Origin: Bathymodiolus brooksi
Lineage: Eukaryota; Mollusca; Bivalvia; Mytilida; Modiolidae
NCBI GenBank assembly: GCA_963680875.1
Contig: OY804589.1
Span: forward strand, 24,137,462-24,201,461
Reading direction: 5' to 3'
DNA length: 64,000 nucleotides
A program made the translations under genes and the position numbers. Under the pieces are notes generated by a model that ran no database searches, was not told the origin of the DNA, and was given only the letters and a program-made list of their open reading frames with translations. Below are positions 32,899-44,464 of this stretch, one piece after another (within the stretch, counting starts at the first letter, position 1; each line of letters starts with the position of its first letter).

Positions 32899-33281
32899 CC
32901 AGGGGTGCGTTCAACATCGTAGCTGCTAGGTTGAGCTACGTAGAAAAATCCTATTGAACGGAAAGCTAGCCTAGCCGCTACATAGCTCTAGCTAGCTTAA
33001 CAAATGTCTGCTAGCTTTTGAATCCAAGATGACGGCTAAAACTAAATTTAATTTCGTAAGGTAAAAATAGTGGCATTGCAGGAAGTGACAACGCTTTTAA
33101 TACGGATGATCATTTATTAAAGTAACTAGACAAATACGATTAGCTAAAATGTTCCAAGAAATTATTCTATATGATTGGCGCCATATTTGTTAGCACTGCT
33201 ACGTAGCTAATCGTTCAATAACGTCATGGCTAGTTTACCTAGCAGCTAGGCTAGCTGCTACGATATTGAACGCAGCCCTGG
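32899..33281. mobile_element. Foldback MITE nested between LINE ORFs
   Basis: Left end CCAGGGGTGCGTTCAACATC then GTAGCTGCTAGG; right end CTAGCTGCTACG then ATATTGAACGCAGCCCTGG. These are inverted repeats of about 35 bp with few mismatches. The interior is full of CTAGC and GCTAG words. No ORF. The flanks (ATCGAGAC and GTGGAAAT if the tip is CAGGG) do not form a clean duplication. It appears younger than the LINE it interrupts. Confidence 0.8.
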
Positions 33282-33321
33282 TGGAAATGATTGATCCCGG
33301 TTAATGTAACAGTATTTAAAA

Positions 33322-36300
33322 ATGTCAGGTGATTACATGTCACACAGAGTCTCGATCGGTATATTTTATTCACGAGTGTATTCTATTGTGAGAAAGAAAA
33401 TGTTTTTTATGACAAAATTTAAACCTTTTTGTTATAATTTAAATTTATTGTTTCATGCATCTTGTAATCTTGTCGTTCATATTGTTATGAATTATTTGCT
33501 CAAATCGTTTTATACAAATTTATCTTTCACAATGATCCTGTTGATTTTAATTCTGTTAGATAACGATATTGCTGAAAATCCAGGCCCTTTCTCTGATGAA
33601 ATCTCTATCTTTCATGTAAATGCTAGAAGTGTTAGGAAAAAGCTTGACTATATAGAATCTGTTGAATTTGACTCCTCATTGATATGCATAACAGAAAGTC
33701 ATTTAGATGACAAGGTGTTAGATGATGATATAAAGTTAGATGGATACTATGATAAACCCTTTAGAAAGGATAGAAACTGTTTTGGTGGTGGTGTACTTGT
33801 ATATGTATCAACGACTTTAAAAGTAAAACGGCAAGTTGATTTAGAATACGATAATCACGAATTTATATGGTTACAGTTAAATTTTTCGAATAAATCTGTA
33901 TTAATCTGTATAGTTTATCGGACACAAGGGGCAATTAATCCATTTTGGCGCGATTTTCAACACTCTATTGAGCAATCATTTAATTTTACCCAACATGTAG
34001 TAGTAACCGGTGATCTGAATGTAGACTTATTGCATGTTCTTAACGATATTATACAGTTATATAACTTAACAAATTTGGTCAAGGAACCTACAAGAATTGA
34101 CATAATTTCTGGAATCGAAACTTTACTGGACCCAGTTCTTGTTTCTGATGATTGTGACAGTAGGTTTGTTGAAGTTATTGATATAGATAAAACTATCAGT
34201 GATCATAAGGCAACAAAATTATATCTAAAAATCCCAGATGTGATACATAAATCTTATCAACGTTTTGTTTGGATATACAAGAAAGGCGATTTCGTGAAAC
34301 TTAATAATCTGATTTCTCAATTTGATTGGTATAAGTTGTTGTCTAATTGTACACAAAATATAAACATGATGTGTGTGCGATTTACAGAAAAATATTTAGA
34401 GTTTGCCCGAGAGTGTATCCCAACAAAAACAATTACAATACGCGACCGTGATAAACCGTGGTTTAATTCTGGTATTAAAAGAGAAATGAAAATTCGCGAT
34501 TCTCTTCATAAAAAAATGCGCAAACAGCCGAATATTAATAACATATGCAAATATAAGGTTCAAAGGAATAAAGTTAATAACATGATTATCCATGCAAAGC
34601 AACAGTTTTTTCTTAATTCAAACGACTTTCTTGACGAGAATTCGTCAGATCCTAAATTATTTTGGTCTCTTGTTAAAAAGCTAATGGGTAATGTTGGTCG
34701 TAGTTGTACGATGCCACCCCTTTTAGATACAGAAAATGATATTTTATATGTCGATGATATTGATAAGTGCAACCTCCTAAACAGTTTCTTTTGTTCCATA
34801 TCAAATTTGGATGATAATAACTGTAATCCACCTAACTTAGAGTTGAGAACAAATTCAAAGTTAGCCATTATAGAATTTACAATGAAGGAAATTTCAGATA
34901 TATTAAAGTCCCTAAATATAAAAAAAAGCCTCCGGGCACGATTTGATTAGTCATCATATGTTAAAAAACACAGCCAATACTGTTAGTATACCTTTAAAAA
35001 TTATATTTGATTATTCCATACAAACTTCTACTTTTCCAGACCATTGGAAATTAGCTAAAGTTATGTCATTATTTAAAAATGGAAACAAGTCCTTAGTATC
35101 CAACTATCGACCTATATCCCTACTTAGCTGTGTGGGAAAAACATTTGAAAGAGTGGTTTTCAAGCATGTATCTAATTATTTTTTAGACAACAAACTGTTA
35201 TGTAAATATCAATCAGGTTTTGTACCAGGATGTTCAACAGTACATCAGTTAATTGAAATATTTCATAAAATATGTATATCTCTAGATAAAAAAGAATTTT
35301 TCTGTTCAGTTTTTTTGTGATATATCGAAGGCATTCGATAGAGTGTGGCATAAAGGTCTTACTGAAAAGTTAAAATCTTATGGTTTAAGTGAAGGTTTAG
35401 TTAAATGGTTTCAAGATTATATTTCTAATAGGAAACAAATTGTGTTCATTAATAATTCAGAGTCACGAATAGGGTTACTTAAAGCTGGTGTTCCTCAGGG
35501 TTCAGTGTTGGGTCCTTTACTTTTTCTGATATACATCAATGATATTTCTGATAATTTATCTAGCTTGGTAAGACTATTTGCAGACGATACTTCATTATCC
35601 TATTCATCAACTAACCTACTTCAAATTGAAAGAAAATTAAATTCTGATATAAATATATTAAATACATGGGCTGAGACATGGTTGGTAAAATTTAATCCAC
35701 AAAAGACAGAATTTGTCATCTTTAGTAATAAAAAAAATATAGACCAAGTAAACATTCTTTTTAATGGTGAGAATATTAAACAGGTAGAATATCATACTCA
35801 TTTAGGTATTTGCCTTTCTAGTAACTGTAAATGGTGCTATCATATTAACAACACATGTCAAAGGGCGACCAAACGAATTCACATTTTACGAAAACTAAAA
35901 TACTTATTAAGTAGATCCCATTTGAGTAAGATTTATAAAACATATATTTTACCTATATTAGAGTATGCTTGTGAACTGTGGGATGACTGTTGTATTCGTG
36001 ATACCCAAAAATTAGAATGTTTGCAACTTGAAGCAGCAAGGATTGTAACGGGTCTACCTATTTATTCTAGTGCTGAAAGTTTATATTTTGAAACTGGGTG
36101 GTCAAAATTGGAAGACCGTCGGAAGTCTAGGAAACTCAATTTATTTTATAAAATTGAAAATAATATGGCTCCCACATACTTATCTGACTGTTTGCCAACT
36201 ACTATTGGAGAAACAGTAACATAATCTCCGTAATAATGATGACTATCGCACTCAGAGGTGTCGTCTGCAAACTAGTTCCAAGTTTTTCTTTCCTTCCACT

Positions 36301-36747
36301 ATAAAGTTGTGGAATTCCTTACCCGATAGTGTAAAATCTCTACCCACTTTTTCCAAATTTAAAAAAGCCATTCAGCCTGTCCAAATTCCGGTGGCTTCAT
36401 TTTACAATATTGGCGATAGGAAAACTAACATAATACATACTAAGCTAAGACATAGATGTAGTGGCCTTAATGCCGATTTATATAGAGTAAATTTGAAGAA
36501 TGATCCACGTTGTGTATGTGGTCATCTATTTGAGGATGCTATTCATTTTTTTCTTGAATGTCCACTTTATCAACACGATAGAACTTCTCTGTTTAACTAT
36601 TTTAATAACATTGTTCCCATCGCTATAGAATATATACTCTTTGGATGTAACGTAATTAGTGAAGAATTGAATACTTTATTGTTCAAATCAGTGCAAAAAT
36701 TTATTCGACAAACTTGTAGATTTAATAATTATTATCCCCAACCGTGA
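33322..36747 (+). pseudogene. LINE ORF2: APE endonuclease, reverse transcriptase, C-terminal Cys motif
   Basis: Segment 33322-34950 holds a hydrophobic N-terminus, the 2A-like word DIAENPGP (residues 82-89) and a full APE endonuclease: HVNARS, CITESHL, GGGVLVYV, VTGDLNVDLL and SDHKAT supply the catalytic Asn, Glu, Asp and His positions. Segment 34943-35320 starts the RT (SNYRPISLLSCVGKTFERVV and YQSGFVPGCST). Segment 35343-36224 has AGVPQGSVLGPLLFLIYIND and the catalytic FADD. Segment 36307-36747 has CVCGHLFEDAIHFFLECPLY, a CCHC-like motif. Breaks lie at an A8 run (34920-34927), a T7 run (35310-35316) and a 2-bp loss at about 36221-36224. Function if intact: target-primed reverse transcription. 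Confidence 0.8.
33565..33588 (+). other. 2A-like motif near the ORF2 N-terminus
   Basis: Encodes DIAENPGP after a hydrophobic run (MILLILILLD). Canonical 2A ribosome-skipping peptides end in D-V/I-E-x-N-P-G-P. Here the Glu three residues into the motif is Ala, while Asp, Ile, Asn-Pro-Gly-Pro remain. 2A-like sequences at this place are established in several invertebrate APE-type LINEs. Whether this variant is active cannot be told from sequence. Confidence 0.6.
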
Positions 36748-37839
36748 TATTATCTCAACACAATTTATTAGTTTTATCCCCCCCCTTTTTTTCTGTTAAA
36801 TATTAAAACAATATTTAATATGTATGCTTAGTTTGACATGATTTTGCTTAATTTACTAATTATAATTGATATAGCCTGTACATTTGCTGTCATTTGATTT
36901 GTTTTGTTTATGCTATTAATGTATTTGTATGGAGAGGGACTAGTAAGTTGTCAAAACTTGTTCCCAATCCAATTGTATATATATATTGACAATAAAATCA
37001 TTATAAAGTATATAAAGTAAAGTTAGTTGGTTATTCATTCCAAATAAGTATCTCACTTTGTTGAAATAACAAACGGTGCTAATTTGTAAACAAAAGTTCT
37101 GGTTCCAAAAAAGAAAACCACTCCCAATTGTCACTAAATACATGAACTATGAAAAGTTTAAAAGAAGTGACAGGCCAGATCGTTTCCGTAGTTTGACAAC
37201 TGTAAACGATTTTCTCTCCGTTGTTGGGAAACGTTTTTCAATGATTACCTAAGGATTGACACAAAAAGGTTTCCGATTTCTGTAAAATGAAATTCGTACA
37301 TGTACATTTTGCAGCAGATTGAATGCATAAATTTCCGAACCGTGGAAGATACCAGATCGCAAACATTATAAGTTGACAGAATTCTCTTTATAGTTCACAA
37401 CTTTCCACTTCGTCCGTGATTTTTAACAATTTTAATAATTAAATCATAAAGGAACAAAAAAACACGTTCCTTTTCTAATATTTAGTGAATACTTGTGTAT
37501 TACATGAAAACGTGTATTCATTGGCTCTATAAAAATACATAATTGGGGAGAACAGTAAATTACATTAGCTGTGTATTCATTGGCTACACAAATGTATTTG
37601 GACCAATCGCTGTGCTCGTAACAAACTGTTTTCGACTAGAACAGAAGAGTTATCTACCGTTGAAGTTACAGTAAAATATGTCCGGTTTCGGTAAAACAAC
37701 AATTTTTAAAGGTCTTTTAGGCAATCGCCCAAACGCTTTTTGTTGGGCCAGTGACTACCTAATTTGGAGCAGCTTTTGGTCGCCCGAATAAGATATTAGT
37801 CGCATTTGGCGACTGGGCGACCGTCCATTTCAGGCACTG

Positions 37840-39040
37840 TATAGCTAAGACATGCTTGTTTATTATTTCATGTAGTTTAAAAAATAGATAATAAGTTCTA
37901 TGGATGTTGAAATATAAATGTATTGATAGAGATATCACTTATTCATGTATGTATCTGTATATGTTTTTTTTATTAAAATATAAATGATGAATTAATATAT
38001 ATTAGTTCTCCATTCTCTAATCACGGTTTACCTGAAGTTAATGAGTTTTTGTTTATCATTGACTTGTAATAAGCATGTCGGAATTAAACCACTTTGTAAT
38101 AAGCAAGTCGGATTTAAGGCACGTGTAATAAGCAAGTCATTTAGTAGTTTTCTGATTGGTTGCGTCCGTCGTCCTACGCCCGTACAAACAAAGGGAGTTC
38201 GAGTATAATTGATAATATGATTACTTTTAATGGTATCTCTGTATTAAACTTTAAATTTAAGAGGTATTCTCTTTAACCAAAGTATTATATGTCGTAAAGT
38301 TTTATTTTCAATGTATTATGTAATCTTTCGGTGAGCGACTGGGGGTATTAAATTATGAGAAAGTGCCATTTCATCTACTACAGATTAAGAAGTTATTGTT
38401 GAAGCCATGAATTTTTTGAGATTTTACCATGAATAGGAAATAGCCTTTGTCATCACTTTGCGTCGGTCGTCCGTCCGTACACAATTACTAAAAATGTTCT
38501 CCTCTGAAACCACTTGGCCACTTAAGACCAAGAGGGAGAGGCCTTAAGGTGCAAAATTGGCCCCACATTTTATTAAAAAATAATGCTTCACATAGAATAA
38601 AAACAATTTACTAATTTAGTTGTTATATAAACAAATATATCTTTCCGTGAAATTGGGTGCGTTATGACGTCATAATGACATCATAATTAGACGGATAATG
38701 CTAAGAATGGACTATAAACGACATATTCAATGTACATTTTAGCTATTTTTTATACCTCCACAGTCTTCCACCAACACTAAATTGAGCAGTTGTTTTGAGT
38801 ATAGAGGGTTAATGATTGTATCAAAATATTTTGTTGCTGAAGGATTGTGGAGGTTGTTAAATATTAATTTATTTATAACCTCGGCTAGACCCTTAAAATC
38901 AATATTTTCACTCTTCTGATTGTATATATGAGACCATTATGTATATATACACACAATTTCTGTACATTTTATGATTCATTTCAAGTAATGAAATTCATCA
39001 GCAAATAACTAATGTTTCTTGTAAATAATTGTATTTATTT
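37840..39040. other. No gene recognised; small repeats only
   Basis: Holds three tandem words of about 31 bp containing GTAATAAGCAAGTC (38065-38140) and a family B fragment at about 38430-38590 (TCATCACTTTGCGTCGGTCG, TTCTCCTCTGAAACCACTTG). The rest is AT-rich and non-coding. Confidence 0.5.
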
Positions 39041-39177
39041 TAAATACAGTCTGTGTACATTGAAACCAGAAGAAAAACTCAGTGCGTGCAGTCCGGCGTC
39101 AATGCGATAAACAGAACTGGGGACTATTTAGCGCCATATATGGCCCCATATTTAATGAATCATTATCTTAGAAAATA

Positions 39178-39285
39178 CTTGATTAAAGGTGAACTCAGGT
39201 GCTCCGGAAGGGTAGGCAGTTCCTACTCCACTAGTGGCACTCGTCGTGTTAATCTAGTTACAAACCCGGTAATAAATCGTGAATG
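39178..39285 (-). repeat. Family A fragment, reverse orientation
   Basis: AGGTGCTCCGGAAGGGTAGG, then CTCCACTAGTGGCACTCGTC, then GTTAATCTAGTTACAAACCC is the reverse complement of the first about 110 bp of family A. The ORF beginning at 39053 runs into it, which shows that ORF is not a gene. Confidence 0.75.
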
Positions 39286-39985
39286 AGGAAAGGACCGGGA
39301 AGTGCTTACGACAAGTGGAACATATGGATCCGTGGTCATTATCCAAGAATTTTATTTCGATTAGACATGGGGTTAGTTTATCATCCAGCTCATAGAAGGA
39401 ACGATGTGGAATAAAAAACCCGGAAAAATATGTTAATTATTTTATTTTTCTAAATGCATCAATTAAATAAAAACTAGAACTGTACAACCACAAGCAAACC
39501 TTGTTACATTCGAATACATAAACATAAATACAAAAATCTGGATTAGCTGATCAAAAGAGAAAAAAAGAAATATTCAATTCCGGGAGACGACGGAATATTA
39601 GTAAAAATACTTACAAATTACTTCTACTTAAACCTTTAAGAATTTTTATTCTGGAAATTTATAGAAGTCAAACGTACTATATACCTGCATAGATCGAAAA
39701 TGTAAAAACTTGTTTGATTAAATAATAAGTAATAAGATGTCTAATGAGGAGTGAAAAAAGTGTTCTTTTAGGATAGAGAACTTCCAATTTTCTCAGTAGT
39801 CCTTTCTCGTTTTTATGATTTTCATATTGATACATTCATTTACAAGGGATCTGTGGCTATTATCGGATATTGTGGTTTATTGACCACTTCAGAATGCGGT
39901 CCATTGCTTTTGAGTTCAAACGACAATTTGCGTGTGACGTTACGCACGATATTGCGTCAATGATATAAGCTCAAAGAAGATTTAA
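39286..39985. other. No gene recognised
   Basis: AT-rich sequence without ORFs or repeat family assignment. Confidence 0.4.
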
Positions 39986-39988
39986 ATA

Positions 39989-40170
39989 CAAGGGGCGGTT
40001 CCAGGGGGGGGGGGGGCGCATGCACACCCCTAGAAGTGGAAAAAATATGATTTTTTGGCGTGAAATCGGAATTTTTCACACGAAATACCCCAAACAATTT
40101 CGCACCTCCCTCCGCTCGGCGCAATTTTTTTAAGTGCGCCCCCTAGCTTGAAATCCTGGATCCGCCTCTG
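39989..40170. mobile_element. Short hAT-like MITE with internal G-tract (copy a)
   Basis: Starts CAAGGGGCGGTTCCAG followed by 13 G, contains TGATTTTTTGGCGTGAAATC, CGCACCTCCCTCCGCTCGGC and GAAATCCTGGATCCGCCTCT. It aligns along its length with 42790-42979. The ends are imperfect inverted repeats. Flanking AAATA and AATAC do not match exactly. Confidence 0.75.
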
Positions 40171-40880
40171 AATACCACAGAAGAATCAACATAAATTTTA
40201 AAGGACCAGGAATATTTGACTTAAAAAGAACCCAGATATATACTCATACATTTGCATGATCAGAAGTAATGGATAAAATAGAATTTTGGAGTTGTTTGTA
40301 TTGTGTAGAGTCTGTGTGTATTACATGTGGTAGTGAACAGGACACATTATACAAGATTATCTATATACAAATGTGCATATGATGTAAAACAATGTGTTTG
40401 ATTCCTCATAGTCTACTTGCGATTTTTCATGTATAAATCCAAAGAATACAATTGTATGGATATTTTGGATTCAATATTCAGTGATCAAAGACAGAAAGAT
40501 GTGATGAATTAAGTGATTGAATATTTATTTAATGATTCAGAAACACATGCATAATTGTAGTTTCAGTTCAGACAAGAAATCAGGATTCAGCCATACCTAC
40601 ATGTACATATTAAGATGCAGTAAACACTGAAATATAATTTTGAGATCATGGAGATAATTTAATTTAATTGTTAATAAAAAATTTGAAAGTGAAGTTGTTT
40701 CTTGTTCAGTACATTGTTTAATGACATGATATGTGTATAACAGTTCCCATAATTGTGTGGGAAACAATATTGTTGTAGTATTATTGGTACTTGTAAAGTT
40801 ATGCCACATTATGACCCAAAGGTGTTTTATGTTATGCACTGCATACACAAACTTTTGATCCATCATTTGTCCATTGGAGG
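40171..40880. other. No gene recognised
   Basis: AT-rich; the minus-strand ORF at 40597-40866 has no domain signature. Confidence 0.4.
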
Positions 40881-40881
40881 T

Positions 40882-41085
40882 TAGGTGTTTAACACCACTT
40901 TCAAAAATATTTCAGTTACTACTTTTGTGGCGGAAATTGGAGTACTCGGAGAAATCCACAGACCTGTCGCAAGTCACTGACAAACTTTATCACATAATGT
41001 TTTATCGAGTACACCTCGCCATGGATGGGGTTCAAACTCACAAGTGGTGATATGCAACGATTGCACAGGTAGTTGTCATCCGGAA
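40882..41085 (-). mobile_element. SINE-1 copy, degraded
   Basis: GGTGTTTAACACCACTTTCA, then GGAGTACTCGGAGAAATCCA, then GACCTGTCGCAAGTCACTGA, GGGGTTCAAACTCACA and a GCACAGGTAGTTGTCATCC end. About 20 bp are deleted in the GGTCAGTTTTATTGG region relative to the other copies. Confidence 0.8.
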
Positions 41086-41115
41086 CTCCTCACGCCTTTC
41101 CCCAAGTGAAAACCA

Positions 41116-42649
41116 AGCTCGGATATGAATAATATTCTGTGTACCGCGTGACTTATGAAATCACATGATATAACAATGGAGGACCGTCATCCAAGAAACG
41201 TGGGATTCAGTCATCAAGGATTCGCATAGGAGAAATTAGGTGATTACATGTTGATTGGCTTGAAGTCATGATAATTGATCTAATGCGTGCAAACGCCAAA
41301 ACTCCATACTTGGTTGTTTACATATTAGAGGACAAGGTCAATGTCAAATTTTAGATAATTATTAGTTTTATTTATCGATTTTATATTTTTAATGATTACT
41401 TGGCAATAATATAGATAAAATTTGATATGAAATTATTTTATAAAATACTTTGTATTCATATCCAAAAATCATGGGTAGTTTGCTCATTTGCATATCCAAG
41501 ATGGCGGTTTCTTCAAGCCAGACATTTTTACAAAGATTTCTTAAAGAAATATTTTGTTCGGGGGTGCGGGCATTTTTCTGAGGTGAAATATTTGACATTA
41601 CACTGGTAGAAACAAGCACAGCAAATTTTAGCTAGATGTATAAATTATTCGCGGTTCCCACACTATTTTAAAAACAAGGCATATTTCTGTGAATTCTAAT
41701 ATGGATATCACTGCAGAATTCAAATCTTAGTCGACTTCTGACCATTTTTTTAATTGTTTACCATGAATGCACACTATTTTCTGAACCAAATACGGAAACT
41801 TCCGGTGTAGATCTATCTCTTTTTTCACACATTATTTGAATAAAATTTGTTTCCACGGTTCCCAGGAAGATTGAAATGGTCAGATTTTGGGAAATGTCAG
41901 CTTCTGTAAGGGCCACTTGAAGGGTAACGTGTGTTTTCATTAAAATTCGAATTGTTATCTGCTGAAAAATAGTCAATCATTGTCGACACCGGTTTAAATA
42001 TAGAAAATAATTAAGTCGAGGCTCCATGAAGGGTGAATAAACTTTTTATAATGATACATTTGAATTCGATGAATGTTTATTACACAATATCAACAAAACA
42101 TTGAATACTTGTAGTAAGCACATTCAAAAAATTTAACAATATAAAATCTATACACTAAACGTTTTCAATGATATAGTTAATACTTATGTGGGGCAGATAT
42201 TGAAAAAAAATGCACAATATATTTTTTATTTACATATTTTTATTTATTTAATTGATCGTGAAAAGGGGGGGGGGGGGGGGGCAGTGCATACATTTTCGAT
42301 CTTTTACACACATCATCGAGTTCCTTATGAACATATGATGACAATTAATTTTGATGCGATCACAAATAATTATATGAAGTTATTTATGTGATCAAAACTG
42401 ATGAAATATTATTAAAAAAAATAAATACGAGTTTTCATCAGCGTTCATTGATCAGCGTCTCCAAATATGGTTCAACGTTTATTTGCTGACGTCATACATG
42501 ACGCGATTTGGCTTATGAATATGCATGAGCAAAAGTACCCATGATTTCTGGCTATGTTTTTTGGGGAAAGGATTATCTTCTCTTCCTCTTCACAACCCTG
42601 GCCGAATAACCAGCATTTTAACGCATATCAATACATTCATATCCGAGCT
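41116..42649. mobile_element. Possible decayed TIR element (1.5 kb)
   Basis: The 15-mer AGCTCGGATATGAAT at 41116-41130 is found inverted at 42635-42649. Further in, AAATCATGGGTAGTTTGCTC (41467) pairs with the inverse of a similar word near 42525-42545. Spacing differs on the two sides and no target duplication was found. Inside is a G-run of about 18 (42264-42281). No ORF above 76 codons has a recognisable domain. Confidence 0.35.
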
Positions 42650-42789
42650 AAAAGAAAATGACAAGTAAAACAAAGTGGAAATATTTTAAAATAACGTTAC
42701 TATCATTTGAAATATACATATGTATAAAAGTGTAGAAAAATGTACTTTTGAGTGAAATAGTGTTGTAATAAGAGATCGTGAACGTGATG

Positions 42790-42979
42790 CAGGGGCGCCC
42801 TTCCCCCCCCCCCCCCCCCCCCTAAAATTGGAAACAAATATGATTATTTGGCGTAAAATCGTGATTTTTCACATGAAATACCCCAAACATTTTCGCGCCT
42901 CCCTCCACTCGGCACAATTTTTTGAAGTGTGCCCCCCCCCCCCCCCCCCCCTTAACTTGAAATCCTGGATCCACCCCTG
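42790..42979. mobile_element. Short hAT-like MITE with C-tracts and 5-bp TSD (copy b)
   Basis: Termini CAGGGGCGCCC and GGATCCACCCCTG. The direct repeat TGATG flanks it exactly (42785-42789 and 42980-42984). It contains C-runs of about 20 at both shoulders. It aligns with copy a at 39989-40170, in which the left shoulder is a G-run instead, so the tract composition varies between copies. Confidence 0.85.
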
Positions 42980-42984
42980 TGATG

Positions 42985-43970
42985 TACAAGTATGCAAAAA
43001 TGTCAAGGTAAATTTTAAATGAGGTTGAAACAAGTCATCATTTGATATCAATTCGGTTGTATTTCATTTTGACGATTTAAATTACGGAAGACGTTCACAA
43101 CCATATTTTTTTTTAACAATTGCAACTCAGCTGGTTTTTTTCATAACCTATAATAAAATGAAAAAATATATATCACACTTTTGGAACAGTTCCAACATTC
43201 AAAAGAAAAATCGTAGAAATATGTAAATTCGATATCCCTAACACATATAAATGACCCATCCTGGCTTATTTCAGGTACTTCAATAAAAAGTGACGGGGTT
43301 AAACTAGTATACAGTAGATTTTTCTAAGACATTTCTCTTATTTAATGAAAACAATAGAAAACGAAAATCGCACGATTTTTGCACGACAATCGGTCAATGG
43401 TCGGGCGACCGTCGCCGATAAGGTATCAATAAGCCTAAAAGGGGGGAAAAAATTTACCATGGGACAGACGGGTTTTGGGAGAATGGAATCATTTATTTTT
43501 CTTTACATATGAAATCAGAAATGTTTCATTCAATATCCAGTATTACATAACTATTATACTGCTTGATTTTCCTTAGTCAAATTTTTTTTCTCTCCCAAGT
43601 CTGGCAAAATTATTTATTTGTGCGAAAATTTAAATCAGAAATATTAACAAAAATAAGTAAATAAATTTGAAAAGCACCCCTCCTTGAAGTATATCTATAA
43701 ATAGCGTTTGAGGAAAATATGTATTTTGTATGCTGATTGTAATGTCACTGTGAAACCATTATTTGGCCAGTGATATTAATTTTTAACTGTTTTAAACACC
43801 GAAATGAACAAAAATATATATCTAATCACTCAATGAACAATTGAAGACAAATGTTGCAATAAGGTCTCCCTCAAAAGATCTTTACGTAAATTAACATTGT
43901 TTCGTTATGTGACGGGAAGATACGTTCGTTCGTCAATTATCAAGAAATCTCTATTAATGGAATCCAGCTA
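42985..43970. other. No gene recognised
   Basis: AT-rich non-coding sequence up to the Penelope RT fragment. No repeat family was assigned. Confidence 0.4.
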
Positions 43971-43974
43971 GCCA

Positions 43975-44225
43975 AGTTCGTATTATTAGTTGGTAGAACA
44001 TCATCAATATACCTGGGAGTGAGATTAAAGGCTTAAGCCTCTATACTTTTTTTGTCTTTGAGAAGTTTTTGTATAAACTCAGACTCATAGGAGTATAGAA
44101 AAAGTTGGAGAGGAGAGGGGCATAGTTTGTTCCCATAGGGATGCCTAGCTATGATTTGTTCAAAATTGTGCCATTCGAACTCTACAAATATATGTTATCG
44201 ATAAGGAACTCCAATATTTTGATAA
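43975..44225 (-). pseudogene. Penelope-like reverse transcriptase core fragment
   Basis: On the minus strand, across frame breaks and stops, the order ILEFLIDNIY, GIPMGTNYAPLLSNFF, YSYESEFIQKLL and FNLTPRYIDDVLPTN is legible. This is the signature of Penelope-like RT domains (palm motif with YIDD, 44000-44012). At least two stops and two frame changes are present, so it is dead. Similarity ends about ten codons after YIDDV. Confidence 0.75.
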
Positions 44226-44464
44226 CTTCATTTTATGTGTAGCACTTTTTACCTTTCGTTTCGTGCTTGACAAAATAAGTTAATTCGTGACCCAATACTA
44301 TAAACTTGTAACGTTGCCATCATTTTTTAAAGTAAAATGCGTTGTGAATAACTTACTTTAAAGAGGAAATGAAAGTGTAAAAGGCAAAAAAAGTCAAATA
44401 TTTGGCTAGATGAAATTTTCGAGAATTAAAATTATCCTCTTCTTTCAGTATCCACTTTTGATTG

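Larger units (their letters stand above)
31480..37020 (+). mobile_element. APE-type LINE (CR1/L2/Jockey-like), nearly complete
   Basis: It carries ORF1 (31554-32446) with a coiled coil and RRM-like region, and ORF2 (33322-36747) with endonuclease, reverse transcriptase and a Cys-rich C-terminus. A short 3' region contains GGACTAGTAAGTTGTCAAAA and ends in ATTGACAATAAAATCATT-like sequence near 37000. The 5' limit is a guess from the loss of coding signal. ORF1 has one frame break and ORF2 three. A 383-bp foldback element sits between the ORFs. Confidence 0.8.
30645..37839. mobile_element. hAT-like TIR element (5-bp TSD) interrupted by a LINE
   Basis: The left end is CAGTGTCTGAAATGAGGG and the right end, reverse-complemented, is CAGTGCCTGAAATGGACG. 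They agree at 13 of the first 14 bases. Each end is flanked by the pentamer TATAG (30640-30644 and 37840-37844). Both ends continue with GGCCAG or GGCCC-type subterminal words. CAGTG termini with a 5-bp duplication suit a hAT-type element. The arms outside the LINE (30645-about 31480 and about 37020-37839) show no transposase ORF, so it is non-autonomous. Confidence 0.6.

Noticed and set aside
33322..36747. Host gene for an endonuclease or reverse transcriptase
   Set aside because: Domain order (APE, RT, Cys motif), preceding ORF1 and 3' tail mark a LINE.
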